A stretch of DNA of 64,000 nt from CAZAYP01 sp964489425 [NCBI: uncultured Verrucomicrobiota bacterium] (GTDB lineage: Bacteria > Verrucomicrobiota > Kiritimatiellia > RZYC01): assembly GCA_964489425.1 (NCBI GenBank), contig CAZAYP010000016.1:18772-82771 (forward strand). Reading direction: 5' to 3'. The notes under the pieces are model-generated. The model worked only from the letters and a program-made list of their open reading frames with translations, ran no database searches and was not told where the DNA came from. Positions within the stretch are counted from its first letter, which is position 1; the number at the start of each line of letters is the position of its first letter. The position numbers and the translations under genes are program-made. Shown piece by piece: positions 1 to 8,572 of the stretch.

Positions 1-549
1 CTGTACCGGCGGGTGGCGCCGTGCTCGGTCTTCGACCAGTACATGCAGGTGCACGCGCGGGTGAACCTCGAAGGCCTGCTGTTTCGCGTGGATTCCAGCA
101 CCATGGCCGCGGCCGTGGAGGCGCGCGTGCCGTTCACGGATCACCGCGTCATCGAGTACCTGTTCCAGTTGCCGGACGATTACAAAATGCGCTGGCGCAG
201 CCCGGACGCGGCCGAGCAGGGCGCGGCGCTCAACGTGGCGGAGATCGATCGCCGTGGCCTCGTGGAAACCAAGGTCCTGCTGCGCCAGGCGTTTGCCGCA
301 CGCGTGCCGGCGGATATCCTGGCGCGGCGCAAGATGAGTTTCCCGGCGCCGGTGCCGGAATGGCTGGCATCGACGCAGAAATCCTGGGCCGCGGACATCC
401 TGCGCGCCTCGCCCCTGGTGGGCTCGGTGTTCGATCGTGCGCAAGTGGACGCCGTGATCGAGTCGCCGGATGCCGCGGCCTGTGGCATGGTCCTGTGGCC
501 GCTGGTCAACCTTTGCCTGTGGGCGCGGGAGTTCCGGATCGGGGCATGA
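1..549 (+). CDS. Asparagine synthetase-like protein, C-terminal part (5' truncated by window)
   Basis: The reading frame is open from base 1 and ends at 549, so only the last 182 codons are visible. The stretch LLFRVDSSTMAAAVEARVPF followed by TDHRVIEY matches the synthetase domain of class B asparagine synthetases, where an ATP-pyrophosphatase domain activates aspartate. KMSFPAPVPEWL near the end fits the usual C-terminal K-x-G/S-F-x-x-P segment. The glutaminase half would lie upstream, outside the window. Two glycosyltransferase genes follow within 35 bases and on the same strand, a context in which such proteins often act in surface polysaccharide or glycan modification rather than in free asparagine supply; that role is inference. 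The family call is fairly sure, the substrate is not. Confidence 0.8.
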   Translation: MYRRVAPCSVFDQYMQVHARVNLEGLLFRVDSSTMAAAVEARVPFTDHRVIEYLFQLPDDYKMRWRSPDAAEQGAALNVAEIDRRGLVETKVLLRQAFAARVPADILARRKMSFPAPVPEWLASTQKSWAADILRASPLVGSVFDRAQVDAVIESPDAAACGMVLWPLVNLCLWAREFRIGA

Positions 550-583
550 TGATCTCCACGGTAGGCCATCGAAAAACCAAACC

Positions 584-2059
584 ATGGATAAAGACGCGGA
601 AATCGTGATGGGCATGGCGGTGATCCCGCCGCGCCTGCCCAACCTGGCGGAGTCACTGCCCGGCCTGCTGCGGCAGTGCGACCGGCTGCACATGCACATC
701 AACGGCCCGTGCGCGGTGCCGGACTACATCCGCGACGAGCCCAAGATCCGCCTCACCCACACCCAGGAGAACCTGGGCGGCCTGGTCAAGTTCACCGCCG
801 CGCGCGCGACGCGCGGCTACTTCCTCGCCGTGGACGACGACATCGTGTACCCGGACGATTATGCGGCGGTTATGATCCATGCCCTGCGCCAGGCCGGCGG
901 GCCGGCCGTGGCGTGCGCGCACGGCGAGATCTTCCACCCTTACCTGCCGCTGGCGCGCTATTACCACCACCGCATCTTCTTCAACTTCGAGGAGCCGCTG
1001 GTGGCCACGCGGCCGGTGCTGATCCCCGGCTCGGGCACCACGGCCTATGACACGCGGCGGTTCGTGATGGTCCCGGACGATTTCAAGGTGCCGCACATGG
1101 AGGATATCTGGGTGGCGCGGCGCGCCGCGGATGAGGGCGTGCGCGTGCTGTGCGTCGGCCGGCCGGCGGGCTGGATGCGGCAGCTGCCGGTGCGCGCCAC
1201 GCCGCTCCATTACCGCCTGCCCATGGAGGCCATGCTGGCCGCGCTGGCGCCGGCCCTGCCGCGGTTCCGCGCCGTGTACGATGCCATGACCTTCCCCGGC
1301 GCTGACTCCATGGACGAGGCGGCCCGCGTCCAGCGCAGCCTGCCGCTGGTGTCGGTGATCATCCCCACGTACAACCGGCCCGGGGGCCTGGCGCGCGCGC
1401 TGCAGAGCCTCGCGGCGCAGGATTACCCGCACCTCGAGGCGGTGGTGGTCAACGACGGCGGCGCGGACGTGGCGCCGGCGCTGGCCGCGTTCCAAGGCAA
1501 GATCGCGCTGCGCTACGTGCGCCACGCGGCCAACCAGGGCCCGGCCGCGGCGCGCAACACCGGCGCGCAGGCGGCCACCGGCGTGTACCTGGCCTATCTT
1601 GAAGACGATGACGTGTTTCTCCCGCCCCACCTGGCCCTGCTCGTCACGCTGGCCCAGGCGTTCCCGGATTGCGCCGGCTGGTACAGCCGCGTGTTCACGC
1701 CGGTCTGGCGCCGGACGCCCAAAGGGTTCCAGCTGGAAGGCCAGCCGGCCTGCGCCGGCGCGCCGTTCGCCGCGGGCGGGCAGCCCGGGCCGGGCGACGT
1801 GCCGCTGATCAGCCTGCTGCACCGGCGCGCCGATTTCGCGCGCGCGGGCGGCTTCGACACCACGCTGGCCACCTGCGAGGACTGGGACTTTGTGTTGCGC
1901 CTCGCGCGGTTGGGCCCGCTGCGGCATTTCAGCCGGCCGACCGCCGAGCATGTGCTGCGGCCGGAGGACCCGCGGCAGCGCGGGCTGCAGGCGGAAGCCG
2001 TGGCGCGCGACTTGGATGTGGTAATGGCCCGCCATGGCGGCTTGGGGGAGGCGCCATGA
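584..2059 (+). CDS. Two-domain glycosyltransferase (GT-A fold, family 2 like)
   Basis: A protein of 491 residues if it starts at ATG 584; ATG 608 (MGMAVIPPR) is an alternative, and the open frame upstream overlaps the previous gene. The first half has a GT-A-like pattern, with ENLGGLVKF and then FLAVDDDIVYPDDY, a DDD metal-binding type motif. The second half starts with LVSVIIPTYNRPGGLARALQ, the classic GT2 entry motif, followed by VVVNDGGAD and AYLEDDDVFLP. It therefore looks like a tandem of two transferase domains in one chain. No membrane segments are evident. The stop overlaps the start of the next gene by four bases (ATGA), so the two are probably translated together. Likely role: surface glycan assembly; the sugar is unknown. 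Confidence 0.8.
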   Translation: MDKDAEIVMGMAVIPPRLPNLAESLPGLLRQCDRLHMHINGPCAVPDYIRDEPKIRLTHTQENLGGLVKFTAARATRGYFLAVDDDIVYPDDYAAVMIHALRQAGGPAVACAHGEIFHPYLPLARYYHHRIFFNFEEPLVATRPVLIPGSGTTAYDTRRFVMVPDDFKVPHMEDIWVARRAADEGVRVLCVGRPAGWMRQLPVRATPLHYRLPMEAMLAALAPALPRFRAVYDAMTFPGADSMDEAARVQRSLPLVSVIIPTYNRPGGLARALQSLAAQDYPHLEAVVVNDGGADVAPALAAFQGKIALRYVRHAANQGPAAARNTGAQAATGVYLAYLEDDDVFLPPHLALLVTLAQAFPDCAGWYSRVFTPVWRRTPKGFQLEGQPACAGAPFAAGGQPGPGDVPLISLLHRRADFARAGGFDTTLATCEDWDFVLRLARLGPLRHFSRPTAEHVLRPEDPRQRGLQAEAVARDLDVVMARHGGLGEAP

Positions 2060-2988
2060 TCCGCAAGGCGCTGTGCACGCTGGCCTGCGGTGCGGCGTAC
2101 CGGGAACAGTGGGAGGCGCGCTGCGCGGCCAACTGGCGGGCCTACGCGGCGCGCCACGGCTACGACATCATCGTGGTGGACCAGCCCATCCGCGAGGGCG
2201 ACCAGCTGGCGGAACGGCCCATCCACTGGCAAAAATTATTTCTCCCGCAGCACCCGGAAGCGCGGAACTACGATTACCTCGCTTACCTGGATGCGGATAT
2301 TTTGATTAACGTGCAGCGCGCGCCCTGCATTGTAGCCAGCATGGAAGGATCGGAAAAAGTGGGCGCCGTGCGATTTGACGACTACGTGGATGACGATTTC
2401 AATTACTATAAAACGTTCATTCGCTCGCTGAAGTTCGAGCAGTATGCCGAGCGGGCCGCGCAGCGCCAGGCCGGGCCGGGCGCCTACGCGCTCAACGGGC
2501 CGGACTTCCGCGCCGAGTACGGTCAATATCCCGGGCTGCTCGAAGCGCCGATGATCAACAGCGGCGTGCTGGTCATGCAGCCGGCGCGGCACGCGGCCAT
2601 GCTGGAGCAGGTATACCACGATTCCTGGGCGGAAATGCCCGCGCACAGTGAAACGCGCTGCGCGCAGAAGGGAAACTACGACCAGCTCTACGTGACGTGG
2701 AAGCTCTGGCGCGCCGGGATGATCCACCTGCTGGACCCGCGCTTCAACCGGATCGCCTATTACGAACAGGCGATGCACTATCCGTTCACGCTGGCGATCC
2801 CGGATCCCAACCTGTGGCGGATCTGTTTTACCACCATGCTCTGCAACTGCTTTTTCCTGCATTTTGCGGGCAATATGCACCTCATGCGGTTCGCGCAGTG
2901 GACGCTGGAGGGCGACTTCGCCATCCTGGGTTGCGAAGACGTGTTCCGGGGCGACCCGGAAATCATCCGCAACCGGCGCCATTCCTGA
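2056..2988 (+). CDS. Putative glycosyltransferase with DxD motif
   Basis: This 310-residue protein starts at ATG 2056, overlapping the preceding stop. It opens with KALCTLACGAAYREQWE and contains YLAYLDADILIN around residues 73-84, which has the D-x-D metal and nucleotide-sugar motif of GT-A enzymes, then EAPMINSGVLVMQP, the 'N-S-G' acceptor loop seen in GT8/GT34-like transferases. Aromatic residues are abundant near the C-terminus. No signal peptide or membrane segment is seen. It forms a unit with the two-domain glycosyltransferase upstream. The exact CAZy family cannot be fixed by eye; the D-x-D plus N-S-G layout makes a retaining GT8-like or GMA12-like enzyme the best guess. Confidence 0.6.
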   Translation: MIRKALCTLACGAAYREQWEARCAANWRAYAARHGYDIIVVDQPIREGDQLAERPIHWQKLFLPQHPEARNYDYLAYLDADILINVQRAPCIVASMEGSEKVGAVRFDDYVDDDFNYYKTFIRSLKFEQYAERAAQRQAGPGAYALNGPDFRAEYGQYPGLLEAPMINSGVLVMQPARHAAMLEQVYHDSWAEMPAHSETRCAQKGNYDQLYVTWKLWRAGMIHLLDPRFNRIAYYEQAMHYPFTLAIPDPNLWRICFTTMLCNCFFLHFAGNMHLMRFAQWTLEGDFAILGCEDVFRGDPEIIRNRRHS

Positions 2989-3126
2989 CCCTTTATCCTG
3001 TGGCCCGCCCTTGAAAAAGCAGGGCTTGCTCCACAATATATTGGGGAGGCTTGGGCTTCCCGCCCGTACCCGTAGACAAGGCGCGATCGGCTGATTTTAT
3101 TCGCAAAAAATCCAGTGAAAAACTTG

Positions 3127-3155
3127 TTGACCGTCAGTGGGTCAAAGTGTAGTAA
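3127..3155 (+). promoter_or_regulatory. Probable promoter of the dcw operon
   Basis: TTGACC (3127-3132) and TAGTAA (3150-3155) are separated by 17 bp, close to a sigma-70 promoter. Transcription would begin near 3162, only about a dozen bases before the mraZ ATG at 3175, giving a very short leader. The upstream 130 bp (2989-3120) hold no gene. Confidence 0.5.
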
Positions 3156-3166
3156 GGTGGGTCATT
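3137..3166 (+). promoter_or_regulatory. MraZ-type operator repeats
   Basis: GTGGGTCA occurs at 3137-3144 and again at 3157-3164, exactly 20 bp apart, with a degenerate GTGTAG at 3147 giving a 10-bp period of three units. This matches the known layout of E. coli MraZ sites (TGGG repeats at 10-bp steps in front of mraZ). The boxes lie on and just downstream of the presumed -10 element, so binding should repress the operon by autoregulation. Confidence 0.65.
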
Positions 3167-3174
3167 GGTAAGCC

Positions 3175-3660
3175 ATGGTGGAACGTGCTGACAGTGCGCA
3201 GGTGAAGACCCAGATCCCGGGTGGGATCTTCGTGGGCGATTATCTCCATCAGTTGGATGGCAAAAAACGGCTCACGATCCCCGCGGAATGGCGCGAGTTG
3301 ATCCGGGCGGATGACCGATTGTTCGTGCTCCCCAAGATGAAGGAAAAATGCCTGAGCGTGTATCCTTCCGCGGAGATGAACCGGCGCTTGGAAGAGCTGC
3401 GCCAGATGGATATCCCGGAGGCGCGCAAGAAGCAGCTGGCGCGCGTGCTCGCTTCGCGCTCGGTGTGGATCCCGGCGGATACGCAGGGCCGCATCCGCGT
3501 CAAGGACGAGCTGCTCGAGTACGCGGGCATCACGGACACGGTCCGCCTGGTCGGCACATTTCATGGGTTCGAGCTGTGGCATCCGGAGGGATGGCAGCAG
3601 TCGCTGGCCGGGGTGGACCAGGCCGGCATTGCCCAGGCGGCGGAAGACATCGGATTTTAA
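3175..3660 (+). CDS. mraZ: Transcriptional regulator MraZ
   Basis: A 161-residue AbrB-like regulator at the head of the dcw cluster. It has the two MraZ repeats: GDYLHQLDGKKRLTIPAEWR near residues 21-41, and SVWIPADTQGRIRVKDELLEY about 80 residues later, each with the D-x-K/Q-x-R core. MraZ binds TGGG-type repeats in front of its own gene and represses the cluster; such repeats are present at 3137-3166. ATG 3175 is chosen because it follows the promoter directly; a good Shine-Dalgarno sequence is not visible, consistent with the very short leader. It is a little longer than the E. coli protein (152 residues) because of an N-terminal extension of about 15 residues. Confidence 0.93.
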   Translation: MVERADSAQVKTQIPGGIFVGDYLHQLDGKKRLTIPAEWRELIRADDRLFVLPKMKEKCLSVYPSAEMNRRLEELRQMDIPEARKKQLARVLASRSVWIPADTQGRIRVKDELLEYAGITDTVRLVGTFHGFELWHPEGWQQSLAGVDQAGIAQAAEDIGF

Positions 3661-3707
3661 CGGGCGGTGGAACAGGGCTCGGCGGGAGCCCGGGAAGGTT
3701 TTGTGGC

Positions 3708-3929
3708 ATGAGCGGCAGTCAGCGGGTTTTTCTTTTCACACGGTTCGGCCTCGACATGGGGCGCCGCCGGCGGCGCCTGGCGTTGCCGGACCAGCCGGAC
3801 CACTCGGGCCATCCGCGTCGCACGCGCCTGCTGGCCGGCATCCTGGCCGCTTTTGGCGGCCGCGCCGGCCATGGCGCGCCGGTACGGGAACTCAAGTCGC
3901 TGGGCGGATACCATGTTCCATGGTGCTGA
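3708..3929 (+). CDS. Possible small basic protein between mraZ and rsmH
   Basis: The 322-base gap between mraZ and rsmH contains one short frame with its own signal: GGGAAGG at 3692-3698, nine bases before ATG 3708. It would encode 73 residues that are strongly basic (a run of five arginines near residue 19) with no recognisable domain. The frame may be chance in GC-rich DNA; the placement inside the operon and the ribosome site are the only support. Otherwise I see nothing in this gap. Confidence 0.25.
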   Translation: MSGSQRVFLFTRFGLDMGRRRRRLALPDQPDHSGHPRRTRLLAGILAAFGGRAGHGAPVRELKSLGGYHVPWC

Positions 3930-3982
3930 CGTATCCATGCCTTCAGACCCGGCCGGAACCCGGCCTCGGCACGGAGCAGTCC

Positions 3983-4930
3983 ATGCATGAGCCGGTCCTG
4001 CTGGAGGCCGTGGTGGAGCTGCTGAACATCCGCCCGGGCGGCGTCTACGTCGACGCCACGCTCGGCGGCGGCGGCCACGCGCAGGCCATCCTGGAGCGGC
4101 TGCAAGGGTCCGGGTTCCTGCTGGCGCTGGACCGCGACGCCGCGGCCCTGGACCGCGCCCGGCCGCGCCTGGCCGGGGTGCGGGCGGATGGGTGGACCGT
4201 GGCGCAGTCCAATTTTGCGGACCTCGCGGACGCTGCCGCCGCCCACGGGGTGATGGCGGCGGACGGGATCCTGTTCGACCTGGGCATGTCGTCGGACCAG
4301 GTGGACGCCGCGGAGCGCGGGTTCAGCTTTCTGCGTGACGGCCCGCTGGAGATGCGCATGGACGCCCGCCAGGCCTGCACCGCCGCGATCCTGGTCAACG
4401 AGCTGCCGGAAGACGAGCTGGCGGATCTGATCTATGAATATGGCGAGGAGCCGGCGGCGCGGCGGATTGCCGCGGCCGTGGCGCGGGCGCGGGCCCGCGC
4501 GCCGATCCGGGGCACGGCGGAGCTGGCCGGCATCGTGCAGGCGGCGTGCGGCGGGCGGCACGGCCGGACCCACCCGGCCACGCGCACGTTCCAGGCGCTG
4601 CGGATCGTGGTCAACGATGAGCTGGAGAGCCTGGTGCGCGGGCTGGACGCGGCGGTGCGCCTGCTGCGCCCCGGCGGCCGGCTGGCGGTCATCGCGTTTC
4701 ACAGCCTGGAAGATCGCCGGGTCAAACAATTTATGGCCGCGCATGTTGGTCATTGGGAGGCGTTGGAGGGTGGCGGCGCGCGCCGTGTGGGTGCGTGGCC
4801 CGCCCTCCAGCGCGTCACCCGCAAGCCCATGACCGCCGGCGCGGCGGAGATCGAGCGGAATCCGCGGTCCCGTTCGGCAAAACTGCGGGTGGCGGAAAGG
4901 AGTCCCGATGAGCAGCCGGCTGCGCGTTAA
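3983..4930 (+). CDS. rsmH: 16S rRNA (cytosine1402-N4)-methyltransferase RsmH
   Basis: A protein of 315 residues starting MHEPVLLEAVVELL, the typical RsmH (MraW) N-terminus, with an in-frame ATG at 3983 behind GGAGCA. YVDATLGGGGHAQAIL is the SAM-binding motif I, FDLGMSSDQVD the conserved DLGxSSxQ segment, and AVIAFHSLEDRRVKQF the C-terminal signature. The enzyme methylates N4 of C1402 in 16S rRNA using S-adenosylmethionine. The same frame is open far upstream, but homologues begin at MHEPV. The end overlaps ftsL by 23 bases. Confidence 0.95.
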   Translation: MHEPVLLEAVVELLNIRPGGVYVDATLGGGGHAQAILERLQGSGFLLALDRDAAALDRARPRLAGVRADGWTVAQSNFADLADAAAAHGVMAADGILFDLGMSSDQVDAAERGFSFLRDGPLEMRMDARQACTAAILVNELPEDELADLIYEYGEEPAARRIAAAVARARARAPIRGTAELAGIVQAACGGRHGRTHPATRTFQALRIVVNDELESLVRGLDAAVRLLRPGGRLAVIAFHSLEDRRVKQFMAAHVGHWEALEGGGARRVGAWPALQRVTRKPMTAGAAEIERNPRSRSAKLRVAERSPDEQPAAR

Positions 4931-5297
4931 TCGCAAGAAGAACACGGGGGGGTACATCATTCCGGCGCCGCTGACCATGATCGTGGTCATGGCCGGCGCG
5001 CTGGGCCTGTCCTATCTCTGGCTCTGCAGCCGGTGCGAGGTCCTGGGCCAGGGGCTCAAGCGCCTGGAACAGGATAAGGCCCGGGTCCACAAGCTGCGCC
5101 TGAACGAGGAGTACAAGTGGGCGAACATGAAGTCCCCGGTCAATATCGAGAAGGCGTTGAAGACGCACTGCCTCGACATGCGCTGGCCCGAGCGCCACCA
5201 GGTGATCCGGCTGCACAAGGTGGACTACGCGCTGGCGGACATGGTGCTGGCGGTGGAGGCGCCGGAGCCCGGCGCTGACAAGGTGGCCATGAAATGA
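4908..5297 (+). CDS. ftsL: FtsL-like cell division protein
   Basis: A 129-residue small bitopic protein. Residues about 16-40 form one hydrophobic segment (IIPAPLTMIVVMAGALGLSY) after a basic N-terminus, and the following EVLGQGLKRLEQDKARVHKL looks like the short periplasmic coiled coil of FtsL, which bridges FtsB/FtsQ to FtsW and FtsI. FtsL diverges quickly, so the call rests on size, topology and position between rsmH and ftsI. AAAGGAG lies 6-7 bases before ATG 4908. The stop overlaps the ftsI start by four bases. Confidence 0.75.
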   Translation: MSSRLRVNRKKNTGGYIIPAPLTMIVVMAGALGLSYLWLCSRCEVLGQGLKRLEQDKARVHKLRLNEEYKWANMKSPVNIEKALKTHCLDMRWPERHQVIRLHKVDYALADMVLAVEAPEPGADKVAMK

Positions 5298-7021
5298 GCG
5301 AGCGCCACAGGCTGGTCCGCATGATCCTGGTGGGGCTGGCCGTGCTGGCGGCCCAGGGCGGGCTGGCGGCGCGCCTGGTATACCTGCACCTGGGTCCGAA
5401 CGACGCGTTGCGCGGGCAGATCCAGGATCGCCGGCGGCTGGAGCTGGAGATTGTCGTCAACCGTGGCCGGGTGCTGGACCGCAACGGCGACATCCTGGCC
5501 ATGGACCTGATCCTCAAGGACGTGTGCGCGGACCCCAAGCTGATCAACGAGCAGCAGTGCGCGCGGTTCATTGGCTACCAGCTGGCGCGCGTGTTGCAGT
5601 TGGACCCGGCGGTGGTCCTGGTGCGGCTGGGCGCGGCCGACCGGCGGTTCCAGTACATCAAGCGGTTTGTGTCCATGGACATTGCGGCGCGGATCGCGGG
5701 CATGCGGCTGCCGGGCGTCTTTTTCGAGGAAACCTCCAAGCGCAATTATCCCAAGGGCAACCTGGCATGCCACGTGGTGGGGTTCTCCAACATGGAGGGC
5801 GTGGGCAGCGCGGGCGTGGAACAGCACCTGGACCGTTACCTCAAGGGCGCGCCGGGCCTGCGGCTCACCGAGAAGGATGGCCAGCGCCACGAAATCTACA
5901 CCAAGCGCGGGGTGGAAATCCCGCCCCAGGAAGGCGCCACCGTGTTCCTGACGCTTGACGCCACGGTGCAGTACTACGCGGAGGAAGCCGTGCGCCGCGC
6001 CGTGGAGGAAAACAGCGCCAAGGGCGCGTGGGCGATCGTGGAGCGCGTGCGCACCGGCGAAATCCTGGCCATGGCGTCCTGGCCGGACTACGACCTGAAC
6101 GACTACGCGCACAGCACCGCGGAGCAGCGGCGCAACCGCGCCATCAGCTACAATTACGAGCCGGGCTCGACCTTCAAGGTGGCGGTGATCGCCGCCGCGC
6201 TCAACGAGCATGTCGTGCACCCCAACCAGGTGTTCGACTGCGAGAACGGCTGCTGGATCTACCGGGGCCGGCCGCTGCGCGACTACCACCCGTACGGCCG
6301 CCTGACCGTGGCGGACATCATCAAGAAGTCGAGCAACATCGGCGCGGCCAAGATTGCCATGCAGTTGGGCGACCAGCGGATGCGCAATTACCTGGCGGCC
6401 TTCGGGATTGGCCATGCCTCCGGCATTGAGCTGCCCGGCGAAGAGGGCGGGATCCTCAACCCGCTGCGGCGCTGGACCACCCTGAGCAGCTCGCGCATTG
6501 CCATGGGCCACGAGGTGGCCGTGACTGCCCTGCAGATGCTCAACGTCCTGTGCGCGATTGCCAACGACGGGTTCCTGATGAAGCCCCAGGTGGTCCGCCG
6601 CATCGAGGATGCCTCCGGGAAGACGATCTACGAGATGAAGGAAGAAGTCGTGTCCCGGCCGATCACCTCCCAGACCGCGGAGCTGATGCGCCAGTTGCTC
6701 ACGCGCGTGACCGAGGAGGGCGGCACGGGACACAAGGCGGCCATCCCGGGCCTGAGCGTGGCCGGCAAGACCGGCACGGCCCAGAAACCCGTGCCCGGCG
6801 GCTACTCCGACAGCGCCAACATGGCCTCGTTCGTGGGGTTCCTCCCGGCCGAGGCGCCGGAATTTGCGGCGATCGTCGTGGTCGATGAGCCCCAGCCACT
6901 GCACACCGGCGGCGCCGTGGCGGGCCCCGTGTTCCGCGAGATTGCCGAGCCCGTGTACCGCTACCTGGCCGCCCAGCCGGACGGGCTGTCCAACGCCGGG
7001 GCGCTGGCCGCCAACCCGTAA
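5294..7021 (+). CDS. ftsI: Septal peptidoglycan transpeptidase FtsI (PBP3, class B)
   Basis: A 575-residue class B penicillin-binding protein, close to the 588 residues of E. coli FtsI. An N-terminal membrane anchor (about residues 9-30) is followed by the dimerisation region with NRGRVLDRNGDILA. The transpeptidase active site is complete: GSTFK with nucleophile Ser292 and Lys295, the SSN motif (KKSSNIGAAK, about residue 345) and KTGTAQ (about residue 491). It cross-links septal peptidoglycan together with FtsW, which is encoded at the end of this cluster. No PASTA domain is present. It overlaps ftsL by four bases and has 32 bases before murE. Confidence 0.95.
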   Translation: MSERHRLVRMILVGLAVLAAQGGLAARLVYLHLGPNDALRGQIQDRRRLELEIVVNRGRVLDRNGDILAMDLILKDVCADPKLINEQQCARFIGYQLARVLQLDPAVVLVRLGAADRRFQYIKRFVSMDIAARIAGMRLPGVFFEETSKRNYPKGNLACHVVGFSNMEGVGSAGVEQHLDRYLKGAPGLRLTEKDGQRHEIYTKRGVEIPPQEGATVFLTLDATVQYYAEEAVRRAVEENSAKGAWAIVERVRTGEILAMASWPDYDLNDYAHSTAEQRRNRAISYNYEPGSTFKVAVIAAALNEHVVHPNQVFDCENGCWIYRGRPLRDYHPYGRLTVADIIKKSSNIGAAKIAMQLGDQRMRNYLAAFGIGHASGIELPGEEGGILNPLRRWTTLSSSRIAMGHEVAVTALQMLNVLCAIANDGFLMKPQVVRRIEDASGKTIYEMKEEVVSRPITSQTAELMRQLLTRVTEEGGTGHKAAIPGLSVAGKTGTAQKPVPGGYSDSANMASFVGFLPAEAPEFAAIVVVDEPQPLHTGGAVAGPVFREIAEPVYRYLAAQPDGLSNAGALAANP

Positions 7022-7053
7022 TGTGACATAACAAGAAAGCTCAGGAGGATCCC

Positions 7054-8556
7054 GTGATACTCGGGCAGCTTTGCATGGATGCGATGCAACTGGAAGACAT
7101 AATGCGGGTGATTCAGCCGATGACCGTCCAAGGGTCGCCGGATGTGCCCATCACCGGCCTGGCCTACGACTCCCGCTTGGTCAAGCCCGGCTACCTGTTT
7201 GTCGCGCGCCGGGGCGCCCAGCAGGACGGGTCCGAGTTTGTCCGCGACGCCATCGCGCGCGGCGCCGTGGCGGTCGTGGCCGAGCAGGACCTGCCGGAGT
7301 GCGGCGGCGCGGTGACCCTGCTGCGCGTGGGCGATGCCCAGCGCGCGCTGGCGGAACTGGCCTGCGCGTTCTACGAGCAGCCCGCCCGCCGGCTGCAGGT
7401 CCTGGGGGTCACGGGCACCAACGGGAAAACCACCGTGGCGTTCATGACGCGCGAGATCCTGCGCGCCGACGGGCGCGCGCCCGGGATGGTCGGCACCGTG
7501 CACTACGAGATCGGCGCCCGCCAGATCCCGGCCACGCGCACCACGCCGGAATCCGTGGACTTGCAGGCCATGCTCAGCCAGATGCTCAAGGCCGGGTGCC
7601 GCAGCGCGGTCATGGAGGTGTCGTCGCACGCCCTGGCCCAGAAGCGCGTCTGGGGGCTGGATTTTGACGTCGGCATTTTCACCAACCTGACCCCGGAACA
7701 CCTGGACTTCCACAAGACCATGGACCGTTACTTTGCCGCCAAGGCCCTGCTGTTCAACCAGCTTGGCCAGATGGAGAAAAAGGCGGCCGCGGTCATCAAC
7801 GTGGACGACCCGTGGGGCATGAAGCTGGCCAGCCTGGGCGCCGCGCGCGTCCAGGTGATCACCTACGGCCTGCACCCGGCCGCGAACGTGCGGGCGGAGA
7901 ACGTGGAGGTGGATCTCCATGGCGCGCGCTTTGATTTGCGGACGCCCTGGGGCGATGCGCCCATGCGCCTGCAACTGCTGGGCCGGCACAACATCAGCAA
8001 CGCCCTCGCCGCCTGCGGCGCCACGGGCGCGCTGGGCGTGGATCCGCGGCTCATGGCCCGCGCCCTGGACGGGCTGGCGGGGGTGCCGGGGCGGCTCGAG
8101 GCCGTGCCCAACCACCGGGGCTTGCATATCTTTGTGGATTACGCCCACACCCCGGACGCCTTGCAGCGCGTGCTGGTGACCCTGCGTGAGTTTGCGCCCG
8201 GCCAGCTGATCGTGGTGTTTGGTTGCGGTGGCAACCGCGACACTTCCAAGCGCCCGGTCATGGGGGCGATCGCCTCGCAGTTGGCGGACTATTCGATTAT
8301 TACCACCGACAACGCGCGCCGCGAAGATCCCGCGGCGATCGCGGCCCAGGTCGAGTTGGGGTTCGGCAAAGGCCGCGCGCACGCGGTGATCCTCGACCGC
8401 GAAGCGGCCATCGCCCAGGCCCTGGGCATGGCGCGGCGCGGCGATATCGTGCTGCTGGCCGGCAAGGGCCACGAGACCGTCCAGGAAATCGGGCACGCCA
8501 TCACGCCGTTCGACGACCGCGAGGTCGCCCGCCGCTGGCTGAATGTCAACCCCTGA
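7054..8556 (+). CDS. murE: UDP-MurNAc-L-Ala-D-Glu--diamino acid ligase MurE
   Basis: The 500-residue Mur ligase has an N-terminal UDP-MurNAc domain (ITGLAYDSRLVKPGYLFVA), the ATP loop GVTGTNGKTTVAF (about residues 115-127), the central-domain signature EVSSHAL, and a C-terminal domain with FGCGGNRD. It adds the third residue of the stem peptide. The substrate-selecting motif, DNPR in meso-diaminopimelate enzymes, reads D419-N420-A421-R422 here. The arginine that binds the diaminopimelate carboxylate is kept, so that substrate is still most likely. Start: GTG 7054 is supported by AGGAGG at 7043-7048 with five-base spacing; a later in-frame ATG at 7075 is less well placed. Confidence 0.93.
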   Translation: MILGQLCMDAMQLEDIMRVIQPMTVQGSPDVPITGLAYDSRLVKPGYLFVARRGAQQDGSEFVRDAIARGAVAVVAEQDLPECGGAVTLLRVGDAQRALAELACAFYEQPARRLQVLGVTGTNGKTTVAFMTREILRADGRAPGMVGTVHYEIGARQIPATRTTPESVDLQAMLSQMLKAGCRSAVMEVSSHALAQKRVWGLDFDVGIFTNLTPEHLDFHKTMDRYFAAKALLFNQLGQMEKKAAAVINVDDPWGMKLASLGAARVQVITYGLHPAANVRAENVEVDLHGARFDLRTPWGDAPMRLQLLGRHNISNALAACGATGALGVDPRLMARALDGLAGVPGRLEAVPNHRGLHIFVDYAHTPDALQRVLVTLREFAPGQLIVVFGCGGNRDTSKRPVMGAIASQLADYSIITTDNARREDPAAIAAQVELGFGKGRAHAVILDREAAIAQALGMARRGDIVLLAGKGHETVQEIGHAITPFDDREVARRWLNVNP

Positions 8557-8572
8557 AGCCAAGGATTCCCCG

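Noticed and set aside
653-2035. Long antisense open frames opposite the glycosyltransferase, mur, peptidase and rpoD genes
   Set aside because: GC-rich DNA gives long frames on the other strand. These are rich in Arg, His and Gln, show no motifs, and lie fully within clear genes.
3563-3982. Extended RsmH N-terminus
   Set aside because: The open frame overlaps mraZ and has no protein character; homologues start at MHEPV.
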